Below are positions 1 through 10,862 of a stretch of DNA of 64,000 nt, one piece after another. The stretch lies in NCBI RefSeq assembly GCF_026210795.1, contig NC_089450.1, positions 1,922,001 to 1,986,000 of the forward strand, in the 5' to 3' direction. Each line of letters opens with the position of its first letter. The first letter of the stretch is position 1. Under the pieces are notes generated by a model, which was not told the origin of the DNA, made no database searches, and was given only the letters and a program-made list of their open reading frames with translations. Made by a program: the position numbers and the translations under genes. This stretch comes from Rhizophagus irregularis. Its lineage: Eukaryota; Glomeromycota; Glomeromycetes; Glomerales; Glomeraceae.

Positions 1-452
1 TCCATTCAATTATAATAGATATGATTACGGTGTCGTCTATTATAAAATTCGGTCTGACCACTGACCGCATCAGCAAACCGTTATGCATTTATTTTTTCGA
101 ATCCTGAATCTCAAATCCGAAAGCTATGCATGTATAATTCGTTGGACGTCCGCTAGTATTTGTGAACTTTATTTAGACGTTTTCTAATTTTTAGAATGGT
201 TATAACGAATTAAAAAGTAATCTTATGAATAAAAAAAAAAAATCGATTATCGATTTCTCCTTATATCGCGTGTGTGCCTGGCACAGCGATGAGTTACGGA
301 TTAGGTTTTGATAATTTAGAATTGATTTTGGAAGATCGGAATTGTTGGAAATAATTTAGGGATTCTGTAGGAATTTAGGTTACGGGTTAGATTTGTAAAT
401 ACTTTCAGAGATTTTGTTATCCACGTTTAGACTCAATAATTTTACTATTATG

Positions 453-561
453 CTAGCGCATAAATAATAGTTATTGGGTAGGGGGGTTGAAATATCACCG
501 AACTGCGAAGCAGTTCGGATGATATTTTAACCCCCCTACCTAATAACTGTGTTATTATGCA
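453..561. repeat. Foldback (MITE-like) inverted repeat
   Basis: Two arms of about 37 bp, 470-506 and 511-547, are near-perfect inverted copies around a 4-bp loop. Each arm includes a GTAGGGGGGTT-type G-run and an ATATCA(C/T)CCGAACTG-like inner part. Weaker complementarity continues outward (GCGCATAA on the left, TTATTATGC on the right). The few mismatches (G/A) suggest an ageing copy. The form fits a miniature inverted-repeat element or a stem-loop. No clear target-site duplication was found. Confidence 0.7.
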
Positions 562-1160
562 GACGTCCAAGATCATGTTCCATATGAAAAGCATAGTAAA
601 TGTGTGATAATAATCTATATGACGTAATGCGTCAAAAATATCAAAGATATTTACGCAATGATAGTTTATCTAAAAAATATCAGTATGTTAAAAACAACAT
701 GATCCTATTTGGCTGCATAATAATAACATTTATTATTTTTAATAAAAGTAATTGCATTTGAAAATACTATTGTTAATATCAGTTCAGAACCAATGAAATA
801 ATGGAGATACGATCTAATACATATACTAAATACATAATTGATCCGTAATACTAAAATAGAAAATCACATTTTTTAATTTAATTGTCGTACTAAATAAATT
901 TTTTATTACTAGTGTCAAAAGACAAATTCTTTTATCCCATCGGTAACAGCCACAATTATTAAAGTGAACAAAGTATAAACGATATTTTTTTTTTATTCTT
1001 ATTCTATCTTAAATATTTTCTAATTGATATTTGTGAAGTTATGAAATTTTATGTCATACATTGAAATATATTAAATATCTAATATCTAGTGTTTAGGTGA
1101 TTACGAAGTTAAAAGAGTAATAAAAATGTAATAAAAAATATGGTTACGGTACGATCATTT

Positions 1161-1222
1161 CACCGACATGAAATTACTGCCGACATGGAAAATTACCTAA
1201 TTTCGTTTTGCCGACTTCAAAT
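1161..1222. repeat. CCGAC/GTCGG short-motif repeat, copy 1
   Basis: Three CCGAC motifs spaced roughly 20-30 bp apart sit in similar contexts (TTTCACCGACATGAAATTAC, TGCCGACATGG, TTGCCGACTTC). The same motif in similar contexts forms longer arrays at 19691-19760 and 20472-20520, so this is probably a degenerate member of the same repeat family. Function unknown. Confidence 0.45.
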
Positions 1223-1873
1223 TAATTGTGATAATCGGAATTGCTCAAATAATAAAATTTTACTTCCGTCATTTGTAAATTAACGTATAAACGCAAAAGT
1301 TCATTTTGCCAACAACAGATGAATTCCCTAGTCTTTAAAAATCACAACCACAGTATGAGCTAGGGAGAAGATTAAGAAACTTCTAGCTGATAGACAAATG
1401 TCAAATCAATCTGTATAAGAAATCTCATTTATTATAAGTTCATTGTTCAAAATACAACATTTTAAAAACATTTACTGTACGAAAGTATATCTACCCTAAA
1501 TAGAATATAAAGTAAAATACAAATCATTCAACATTATTTTTTTTAATTTAATATATACAATGAATATGTTTAATAATATTTTATAAAATGATTACACAAG
1601 TTATAATACAATAGCAGATAAGCCAATAATATTACCGAACGAGTAAACTTGCATAAGATCTTTAATTTATAATGTAATTAATATCCATTTTGCTTGAGTA
1701 GACGAATACATTATATATTAGAATCATACATATGGCGGTAATAAATATTTTGTATACAACAAAAAGAATATACTTACTTACGATTTCTCTTCCCTATAAA
1801 TGAGAATACATTTTATTGAGCATCTAAAAATTAATCTAATAAGTAATTTTGAAAAAAATTTTATTACTTACTT

Positions 1874-2001
1874 TTAATTTTCTTAATAAGTCGGCGATAT
1901 CTTTTTTTACATTCATGAGCGTTCTTTGATCCCAATAAAATTGCTATTTGTTCCCAATCATCATCAAATTCATTCACGTACGAAATAAGGTATTGAATCT
2001 C
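1874..2001 (-). CDS. Myb/SANT-like DNA-binding domain exon (partial gene)
   Basis: This 128-bp minus-strand exon is bounded by an acceptor AG at 2003-2002 and a donor GTAAGT at 1873. It is open and encodes about 42 residues, including DDWEQIAILLG and HECKKRYRRLIKKIK. The spaced Trp, the LLGSKN turn and the basic third helix are the pattern of a single Myb/SANT repeat, so a DNA-binding role is likely by family. The upstream exon is uncertain. A segment ending at the GTGTATG donor near 2078 can join in phase and would supply ...IILPT before EIQYLISY, but it is not a typical Myb start. The downstream exons were not found. It could be a real small transcription-factor gene with poorly visible exons, or a relic. 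Confidence 0.45.
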
Positions 2002-3641
2002 CTATTTAATAAAAAAATTTCATTTAATGCGAACAATTTCATTTTATACATGCACATATATATTTATATTCATACACTGTTGGTAAGATGATGGTGTTGT
2101 CGATGCATCGTAATATTGATTTTTTTTTTTCGAAAAAATTTTTTTTACAAGGATAGAAAAATGATGTTTATATATATAAATAATCGAACTATTACGTACG
2201 AACAATATAACAATCATTAATATTGTAGTATCCATTGCGAAATATTTCATTTGAAAAGTGTTTTTTGGAACGATTTATCTGGATATCTGATAAATTTCAT
2301 GTTAAGTAGCCAATCAAAATGTGGCATATTGGGCATATAACTTATCTGTTCATTATTTTTGACGTGTCACAATTGTCACAACTCACATGTATGAGAGCAA
2401 CTAATTAGACGGTTAAACAACATCTGCATTGCTATTCGATCCGAACAATTTTTATTAGAGATCAGCGTTAACTGTTAATAATTTTCTGAAAGGGACATGC
2501 ACATTTCAAGTTGGTCACATGAGTAGATCAAGAAGAGTAGATTATGCATTTAATGTTCAAATGACGTATTGACTTATCCATACCAAATTTGAAAAAATAT
2601 TTGATTCATGTACTACAATTAGATTAAATAAAGTTCATTTTGGGTCACAATTCACAAAATGTCGAGTTTTATTTATCTTCAAACAATAACAAGTTTAGAT
2701 TTAACAATGCATACTGCATAAATAAAAAAAATAAAATGACGCACGTTACGACTGAATATTTTATTAAACCCGAAAGAAATAAAAGGAGCAAATTAAAGAT
2801 ATTCCAAAATCTCATTTAATAACTAATACTTTAGTAAATAGTATATTATCACAAACAATTATTATCTATATGACAGAACTGATTTGAATAATTATTAATT
2901 TTTCTAGAAATTACGCCCACGGAAATACTATATATGATGTGCTTATTGTTTATTTAATGAATTAAGAATTAATTGTACTAATGTACTAACTGTATCACAT
3001 TTTGGTAAATCTCATTTATAAATTTCAATTTTTCATAATCTGATTAATCAGATCTCAGCCCTTATCTATTGGTTAAATGATGCTTGCGGTAGCACAAACA
3101 ATTTGAGTTTATTTTATTTAAAATCTGTTTAAGTAATCTATTTATGTTGCACATTTACACTAACTTAAATTGGGCATACAGATGGTTTGGCAAAAGATTG
3201 ATTTCTTAGGTTTTTTATTTTTTTATAATTTTAATTCTGGCCAAAATTAGTTAGTGTTATGGTGTTCGAATATTAAGTAATTTAATATATATTAAACCAA
3301 CACTTATTCATAAAACATATAAGTCATAACGTGTGTTTATTTGTGTACCATATTTACTGATTATTTACTTTCCAAATTTATGAAATTTTAAAAATAAAGT
3401 ATTAAAAATCGTTTTTTCTTTCTTTTTTCGCATAAAATCTTTTTTTTTTTAAAAAAAAAAGGGTTTTCCTTTTCAACACACATATTGCATTCATTTTTTT
3501 TTTTGTTATTATTATTATGCTATTGAAAATATAAATATATTTTTTCTTTTTCTTTTTCTTTTTCTATTTTTTTATACATATTTTCGTAAAAAAAAGGACA
3601 TTATTAATCATTTTAATCAATTTTTTTTTTATATTAACAAA
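2002..3641. other. Intergenic region upstream of the GDT1-like gene
   Basis: AT-rich sequence with no recognised gene apart from a possible upstream exon of the Myb-like gene (about 2078-2150). Near 3438-3462 there is a run of T followed directly by a run of A, then a (TTTTTC)n-like pyrimidine tract at 3540-3565. Similar T-then-A tracts stand upstream of several other genes in this window and may mark the promoter. Confidence 0.4.
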
Positions 3642-4962
3642 ATGATATTTCGATACGTATTCAAATTGAAGTCATTTTTAATTTTCTTTTTCTTTTTATA
3701 CGTATTATCAAATATAATTGTTAATGCTGATGATACTAATGAACTTCGAGTTGATAATAATAAAAGAGATGTTTTACCGGAATCTAATACTTTTGCAGAA
3801 AGAGGTGAAATAACCGAGGTAACTGAGGTAGTTGACAAAGTAGATGAGAATGCTGAGGTATAATTTTTTGGGGGAAAAATAAATTGTTTCATGTTATTCT
3901 TGGAAAATAACTTATTTACAACTGTTTTTTCTTAATTTTTAGTCACAATTAGTTAAAGTTGAAGCGGAAGATCCTGATCTTGTTGGATCAGTACTTGATA
4001 TTAATCTTAAAGAAGCAAATAAAGTTCAAGCTGGAATTAAACCAAGTACACCTATTCTTAGTTTTGAGGATACAAAATCATTATTAATGAGTACAATGAT
4101 GATTGGTGTATCAGAATTAGGAGATAAAACTTTTTTTATAGCGGCTATAATGGCAATGAAAAATTCTAGATTTATAGTATTTTCTGCTGCTTTTTGTTCA
4201 TTAATCCTGATGTCAGTTCTTTCAGCTGCTTTAGGTTACGCTTTACCAAATTTAATTCCACGTGAATATATGAATTATCTTGCTTCACTTTTATTTTTAT
4301 GTTTTGGTATCAAAATGGGGTTTGAAGGTTATAATATGTCTGGTGAAGAAGCTGAACATGAAATGGAAGAAATATCAGAAGAATTATTAGAAAAAGATGA
4401 AATTGAACGTATCGAATCCGCTGAAACTGGTGGTGTAGCTGATGAAACAAATAATTCGAGCTTTAAAGAAGGATTGGTTAATTTATGTCAATTTATATTC
4501 TCTCCCGTTTTTGTTCAAACTTTTATACTCACATTCTTGGCAGAATGGGGTGATCGTTCTCAAATTGCAACAATCGCATTAGCTGCTGCACAGGTAACTA
4601 ATTATTCACTTTATCATCATCATCATCATCATCAATATTATTAATTTCCTGGCAATAAATAATTACTAACTAATTTTATTTTGGCGTAGAATGTTTACCT
4701 TGTAACAATGGGTGTTATTATTGGTCATGGGTTTTGCACATGTCTTGCAGTTGTTGGGGGAAAATTTTTGGCCGCAAAAATTTCTGTTAAAACAGGTATT
4801 AATTTTATTATTATTAATTAATTAATACGATTTTTCCGTATTAATATATTAATACATGTTACTAACTCATAATTTTTAATTATAGTTACGATTATTGGTT
4901 CAATTCTTTTCATAGCATTTTCAATTATATATTTTTATGAGGAAATGACTAAAATTAATTAA
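3642..4962 (+). CDS. GDT1: GDT1/TMEM165-family Golgi cation/H+ transporter
   Basis: Four exons (3642-3857, 3943-4593, 4690-4795, 4886-4962) join in phase to give 349 residues. The N terminus (MIFRYVFKLKSFLIFFFF...) reads as a signal peptide. An acidic stretch follows, then about six membrane segments. Both signature motifs of the family are present, ELGDKT at the start of the first repeat and EWGDRS at the start of the second. They are separated by an acidic loop rich in Glu (about EEAEHEMEEISEELLEKDE). The second half ends NVYLVTMGVIIGHG...CTCLAVVGGKF, as is usual for the family. Yeast Gdt1 is known to move Ca2+/Mn2+ into the Golgi in exchange for protons, and the same role is inferred here. 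Reading through the second donor adds a short His run and a stop, so an intron-retained transcript would be truncated. The gene converges on POP1, with 325 bp between the stop codons. Confidence 0.9.
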
Positions 4963-5287
4963 AAATTTAAAATTGGATTGAGATTTATTTCAAAAATGAA
5001 AATATATTCACAAGATTTTACATCATAATAGTATAAATCTAAAAATATAATTATATGTAAAACAAAAAGGCACAGATTTAATTATGTATCTAGTTTATTA
5101 TAGAATAAAATGGATAAACAATCATTACTTAGTATTATTAATACTTAATATTTATTTAAATATTTGTATCACTCATACAAAATTTTCAAAAAAGATAATT
5201 TTTTATTTTATAGTATATAGTAAAGAAAAACTACAATAGTTGTACCGCTTGTTTGAGTCGGACTTGATAAATATCTTACTTACCTAA

Positions 5288-8200
5288 TCACGATAAAAAT
5301 TCTAATGTAGCAGGTTGACAAATAATACTTGTTATCTTTCTAACTAAAACAAATTTTTTTATTTTCCTTTGTTCACTATAATAGAACATCCACATATTAA
5401 TATATGAAATAACTATTTAACTACATTTTAAATATCAAATAATTCTAACTTAAATACTTACCTTCTTTGAATTTTTAGTAGATCCAAAATACCAGTCACT
5501 GAACAACATCCAATTGCAAATCCATGTCCTTGACTAAAAGAAAATTGGCCCGTTGTGACATAACCAATTATGTCAGACTTGGGAGGTAATGGAGATGATT
5601 GAACCTAATTATTTAATAAATAACTACATTAATATTTAATTGTGCTCGGATTCACGCGTAATAATCCATACATTGCGTTAATTACCTTCTCTGTACCTTC
5701 TTGACCCGAACCAATTTCTATATTACTTGAATTATTTTTTTTATTTTTGAGTACATTGGCCCAATAATCATACTTATTCTTATCGGCCTTATATATTATA
5801 GCATTTGGTCCAGGTAATCCCCTTGCCAAGAACTCTATTCTAACACGTACGAGCGCTTTACTCATATCAACTTCATTTTCAGGGTTTATATCTCTGGAAT
5901 TAAATGTTTGCATAATTTGTGTAGAGAGCGCCTGGCTAAATTCTCCACTTAGATTTTCGAAATTTTCAAGTAAATGAATATTTTTTGTTCCCTGGAGTAA
6001 CCATGGTATTTGGTCTTTAGGCTCTTCAATTATATCCATGGAATTCACTTCGAGTATCTTATCAAGTGATTTGGTTTGATCTATTTTTATTTCTACCAGC
6101 TGGTAAAAAGGTTGTTCGAATGGTGAATCGACTTGAAGTTTTTTAAAATTTGGACGCTTTGCAGGTGGACGAGCGTTATATTCCAATTGTGCTTTCTTTT
6201 TCTGTCCATTAGAAAAATTCTCAAATGATTTAGTACCAGGAAAATCATATGGAAAACATGATATACCTGATTCGAAATGATGGTTATGACGCTCCCGCAA
6301 TCCTAATAATATATAATTATTCAAAAGAACTTACATTATAAACATTGAATAACCTTATAATTAATACTTACCCCCGACCCATGCACCCGCAAAAATAAAA
6401 CTTTTCCAAAAAGCCATTCCCCAGCCTGCAGGTAAAACAATATTCCAACCACCAATAAATTCTGGTGATGATGTCTTTCTTACTGATTGAGCCGGCATGT
6501 TAATTCCATCACGTTGTATTAATAAGATTGGAATTAGAGAATCTTCCGGTTGTAATAGTAACTTTTGTCCCGGAACAAGCAACTACCACGCCATAAAAAT
6601 AGATTTATTAAAAATCATTCAAAGTTTTTATGACATTAAATTTCTTATGATACACACTTTACTTCTGCGTTTATCTAAATCACCGTCAGAAACTTTACTG
6701 TCACGTAATGCATTCCGAAAATTATCATTCCATAAATCAGAATATGCAACATTTTTAGGCCAATTAGCCAAAATATCTTGTACGTCTCTTTCCGATCCAA
6801 CAGGTATTATATTTGAACGCGGTGGAACTTTCTTTGGGAAACTACATAACGCATTTTGTTCGATAAATAAAATACTATAATTATTATTTAGAGAAATAAG
6901 AATACACCAACCGTAAGCGTGGATCAAGGACCGTTAATCCTAATACAATGCTAGGAGGTAATGACGTAGATGTTCGCAAGTCGCGCAAGGATCTCCATAC
7001 CTAAATTGAATTATATTGTTACATTTAATAATTATTTGATTGATTCTCAAGTTGAAGAAGTATCTAATTATATTATTACCCTATGCGCCTCATCATTTAC
7101 GTGTGGCTTTAACAGCATTCCATTGGAAGGAACGCTAGACTCATCATATATATCCAGAACCTCTTGTAACAAAGCTGTTGATCGTGGACCAGTTAATTCA
7201 AACATCAGAAACTCATCTTGAAGATTTTGAATTGATATAGCTATTAAATAGTAAAAATAGTTTAGAATTGGGGTGAAAAGTTATTTAAACAGATCTCGAT
7301 TATTCAGATGCTTCTCACCATCTTGTAACTTCAACTGTTCACATGCAAATTCCAAAGTTGTCAACACTTCCTCGAAAGCGCTAGGATGAATCCAAATGAG
7401 AGTATGTCGGTTGTCATCCTCTGTATCAATTGGCATCCAAAGAAGGTTTATTGGTGTTACCAAATGAGTTGGATACTTCAAATAAGTGTATATGAATGTG
7501 GAACATTGCCGTTTTCCACTTAAATATCTATAATTATTTTTAAACGCTGATCACTATTTCTGACAGGTTTGGTGTCGAGTAACTTTTAGCAAATCCCATG
7601 ACAAAATACAAACATTAAATTACAAACCTTTCACTTCCTATAGATGGTAATGTTGGGTCAGTGACACTGTTAAACAACTTTACAATATTATTAAGGTCGC
7701 CAGATATTTTTATCCATCCAAAGTATGAGACATCATGAATAATTGAAAGGTGTTCACTTGCTCGATATGATGCCTTGATGCTTTTTTCATTTGGATGTTC
7801 TGCCTTAATTCAAAATAAAAACCTATTAGGAATAGATCAAAATTTTATGGTAAAATAGATCTGACGATTACCAATTTATACCCCCATATTTCAGTCATCT
7901 TCATTCGTTTAGAATGCCACATATGGGTTTCAAGCCACTTTTTATTACCTACAATAAAATTAAAAAAAAAGTTAAATACACATTGATAAAAAACGATTAG
8001 TATAATTACCTACTAACCTTGTCGTCTCTTATATTCAGCAGATAAGGAACCCAGACGCCTTCTTTTGCGTCTGTTCTGTTTTTTTGGAGCAGTATTATCT
8101 AGTTCCATCTAAATTTACATAAAATCAGTTTTTAAATTTATTGAATAATAAAGTACAATTATTGAACTCACCTCATCAATTGCTTTTTTTCTCAAACGAA

Positions 8201-8836
8201 CAGGTAATCGTTTGACATTATGACTTGCAGCGCGGCGTCGAAGGTGGCGAGGTAGAGTTTGAGCAGCCCTAGAGTTTTTAGCTTGACTAAGTATAACAAA
8301 GATGAAAATTTCAATTTAATGAATTGACTTCCTTAGAAAATTAACTAGAGATCAAAAAGTGAATTAAATTATTTACTTCGCTCGTTCCAAAGCATCATTC
8401 ATGGCATTGATTTCAAAAGCTCTCGCCTAAATAAAGAATAGATTTTAATCTTTAAAATAAATTAAGCAAATAATGACAATAATTAATATTTAGATACCTC
8501 CGCAAAATCCACGACATCAATAGTTCTTGGAATATAGTTTGCTAAAAATTCCAGAAAATGTTATCAAAATATTTTATACTTTAAACGATTTTGAGTATGA
8601 TAAAAGAATAAAATAAAATTTCTTGTACCCTTATGAGAACTAGTATCTTCAGCAGTGAAACCATGTGTTTCGATTGTTCTTTGAACAGCAGTTTTGGCTG
8701 AAAGTTAAAACATTTATAAGAGTCAATATAAAACCTTAATAAATAAAATCATTAAAGAAAAAGAAATATTGTTTGTTAATTCGCCTCTTTTTTTGTCTTT
8801 AGAAGTATTGTTGTCATTACTGGCTCGTTTCTTCAT
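5288..8836 (-). CDS. POP1: Ribonuclease P/MRP protein subunit POP1
   Basis: Sixteen exons join in phase into 791 residues, close to yeast POP1 (about 875). POP1 is the large protein scaffold of nuclear RNase P and RNase MRP, which mature tRNA 5' ends and rRNA. The N-terminal block contains NYIPRTIDVVDFAE, ARAFEINAMNDALERA, LPRHLRRRAASHNVKRLP and GNKKWLETHMWHSKRM, all hallmarks of the POP1 domain. The central POPLD-type block is GGWNIVLPAGWGMAFW...GAWVGG. The C terminus has IIGYVTTGQFSFSQGHGFAIG and ends ICQPATLEFLS. Exon borders include 8836-8785, 8697-8629, 6582-6372, 6302-5686 and 5375-5288. Intron 1 must use a GC donor (AGAG|GCGAAT at 8784) to keep frame; every other intron is GT-AG. The gene is divergent from FEX (258 bp apart). 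Confidence 0.93.
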
Positions 8837-9094
8837 TTTTGATATTTGTAATAATGTTGGATTGTGTATAAAGAAGTATCTATGGTAGATAATCGGTCAT
8901 CAATATCACGTGGATGAAAATTTATATTTCGATTTGATAAATAATTTTAATATGAATTATGAAATCTATTTCGTTGTAGATCATGTAAGAACAAGCTAAT
9001 CAAATTAATTAATGATCGGTGCCAAGATTGATGTAATTCTTGTTACACGACATTTTATATGATATATATATATAGAAACATTTAATCGAGAAAA
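8837..9094. promoter_or_regulatory. Shared divergent promoter region of POP1 and FEX
   Basis: Only 258 bp separate the start codons of POP1 (-) and the fluoride exporter (+), so both promoters must lie here or overlap the genes. A TATA-rich run (TATATGATATATATATATAG) ends about 20 bp before the FEX start. No other element is recognisable by eye. Confidence 0.5.
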
Positions 9095-10628
9095 ATGCTT
9101 TCACTACTTTTTTTTTTAAATCGACAAATAATGAACGAAATACAAAATTCATCGTCATCATCATCTACAATTCTTGATGACAAACCCAGTAAAATAAATA
9201 TTTCAAAGAATTTAGTTTTAGTTGATAATAATATAGAAGAAAATGATGATTTTGGTGAAATTATTCAATATAAAGAAAATAAAGAAGTTGAAAATTCATC
9301 AATAGAATTAGGAGAAAAAAAAGCTGTTGTTTTGTCGATTCTTATCCCGTTTTCAATAATTGGTGCTCTTATTCGTATCGGTCTTAATATCCTTCATTCA
9401 TATCCTGGGTCACCAGTGTTTTCATTAATATACCCACAATTTGTTGGCTGTGTAATAATGGGTTTTTGCTTGGCAAGAAAAGGATTTATAATGGAAAGGT
9501 AGGAAAAAAATTTTCTTTATTCATACAAATCAAAAAGGTTATTTAAACTTTTCCACTGTTCTGTGATTTGTTAGCTATCTTCCTTTATATATAGGACTCA
9601 CGACAGGTCTTTGTGGGTCCATAACAACTTTTTCTTCATGGATTCTTTCGATATTCAAGGAATTTATTTTACCTTCTACTCCTCATCGTGGTGATTTGTA
9701 CAATGTGCGAAGATCTTTAAAACCTCATGGATATCTCAAGAAGTAAATCCAGTTTACCTTATTGTTTTATTTCGCTTTCAGATTCTTGCAGCTCTTGCGG
9801 ACATTGGAATTACATTAGGAATGTCCGTGACAGGATTAAAATTTGGAGAACATATAGCAGATATAATAATTCAAAAACGTAAAATTCAATCTGAGAGGCT
9901 GTATCATATTGCTGAAAAACCTTCTAAATTAAATGAATTAATTATTCCGGATTTTATATGTTTTGGAGTTGGAATTGCTTCAATTGTTCTCGTAGTTACT
10001 TTATCCAGTACAATGCAAGTAAATAGGAGTGTATTATTTGCTGCTGTTTTTGCTCCAATAGGTATATTATTCATACTTAATAATGTAATATACCTTGATC
10101 ATACTATAATAATAAATTTTTTTTATTTTAAGGTACTTTGATTAGATGGTATTTATCCAAATATAACGCAATAAAAAAATCTTTTCCATGGGGAACTTTT
10201 GCCGCCAATATATCAGGTTCGATTATTATTGGAATATTATTTTTTTTAAGCAATGGTGTAGCTTCTTCGAAAACGAGTTGTGAAATAATCAAAGGACTTT
10301 CTGATGGATTTTGTGGTAACTTTTTTCAAATTTAAATAAAATATATATTTATCTATTATTTTTAACTTTTTATGCGGTATTTATAGGATGTCTAACGACA
10401 ATTTCTACTTTTGCCGTAAGTTTTTAAAAAATTATTACGATCGTTTTAAATGTTAACATTAGTTTTATTTTTTTCTTTATTTTTTATTAGACTGAAATTA
10501 AAACGCTACCAAGAAAACATGCGTACATATATGCATTTATTTCTATATTAACGGGTCAAATTGCAATGATATTAACTATCGGAATATATCATTGGGTTGT
10601 TGGCTTATCTACAACTTGTTCAGCATAG
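9095..10628 (+). CDS. FEX: FEX-type fluoride export channel (two CrcB domains)
   Basis: Six exons (9095-9498, 9575-9704, 9782-10061, 10133-10315, 10387-10415, 10491-10628) give 387 residues. FEX proteins are plasma-membrane fluoride channels that protect fungi from environmental fluoride. Two CrcB halves are visible. The first has GALIRIGL, YPQFVGCVIMG and GLCGSITTFSSW. The second has GTLIRWYL, FPWGTFAANISG and GFCGCLTTISTF. The arrangement matches yeast Fex1, and about nine or ten membrane segments are expected. The acidic, Ser-rich first 75 residues lie outside the channel. A second in-frame ATG at 9131 would give 375 residues. The donor of intron 2 is less certain: AAT|GTGCGA at 9705 keeps frame, and a donor at about 9691 with a later acceptor is an alternative. 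The gene ends 234 bp from the convergent HAM1-like gene. Confidence 0.9.
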
Positions 10629-10862
10629 AGATTGTATTTAGAAATGTACAACAACGAACGATTGTTAATATTTAATATTTAATATAAAAATGGGAGAACT
10701 CTATTAAAAATTTGAATTTTAAATTTTTTCCTTTTTTTTTTTTATAAAATAATGATGTAAAAAATATAATAAATTAATAATACTATTAAAATACAATAAT
10801 ACTTAATACTTAAAACGAAAATTTAAAATTATTTTTTTTTTTACTAGTAACTATACATAAAT

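Larger units (their letters stand above)
1..1873. other. Intergenic AT-rich DNA, no gene recognised
   Basis: No convincing coding exon was found on either strand apart from the Myb-like exon that follows. The stretch holds a strong foldback repeat near 453-561 and a short set of CCGAC-containing repeats near 1161-1222, both listed separately. It may include 3' exons or the 3' UTR of the minus-strand Myb-like gene. One possible short exon lies just downstream of that gene's donor site, between about 1783 and 1795, but it is too small to support. Confidence 0.5.

Noticed and set aside
4594-4644. Poly-His end (HHHHHH) on the GDT1-like protein
   Set aside because: It arises from reading into intron 2. 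Splicing at 4593/4690 restores the conserved NVYLVTMGVIIGHG block in phase.
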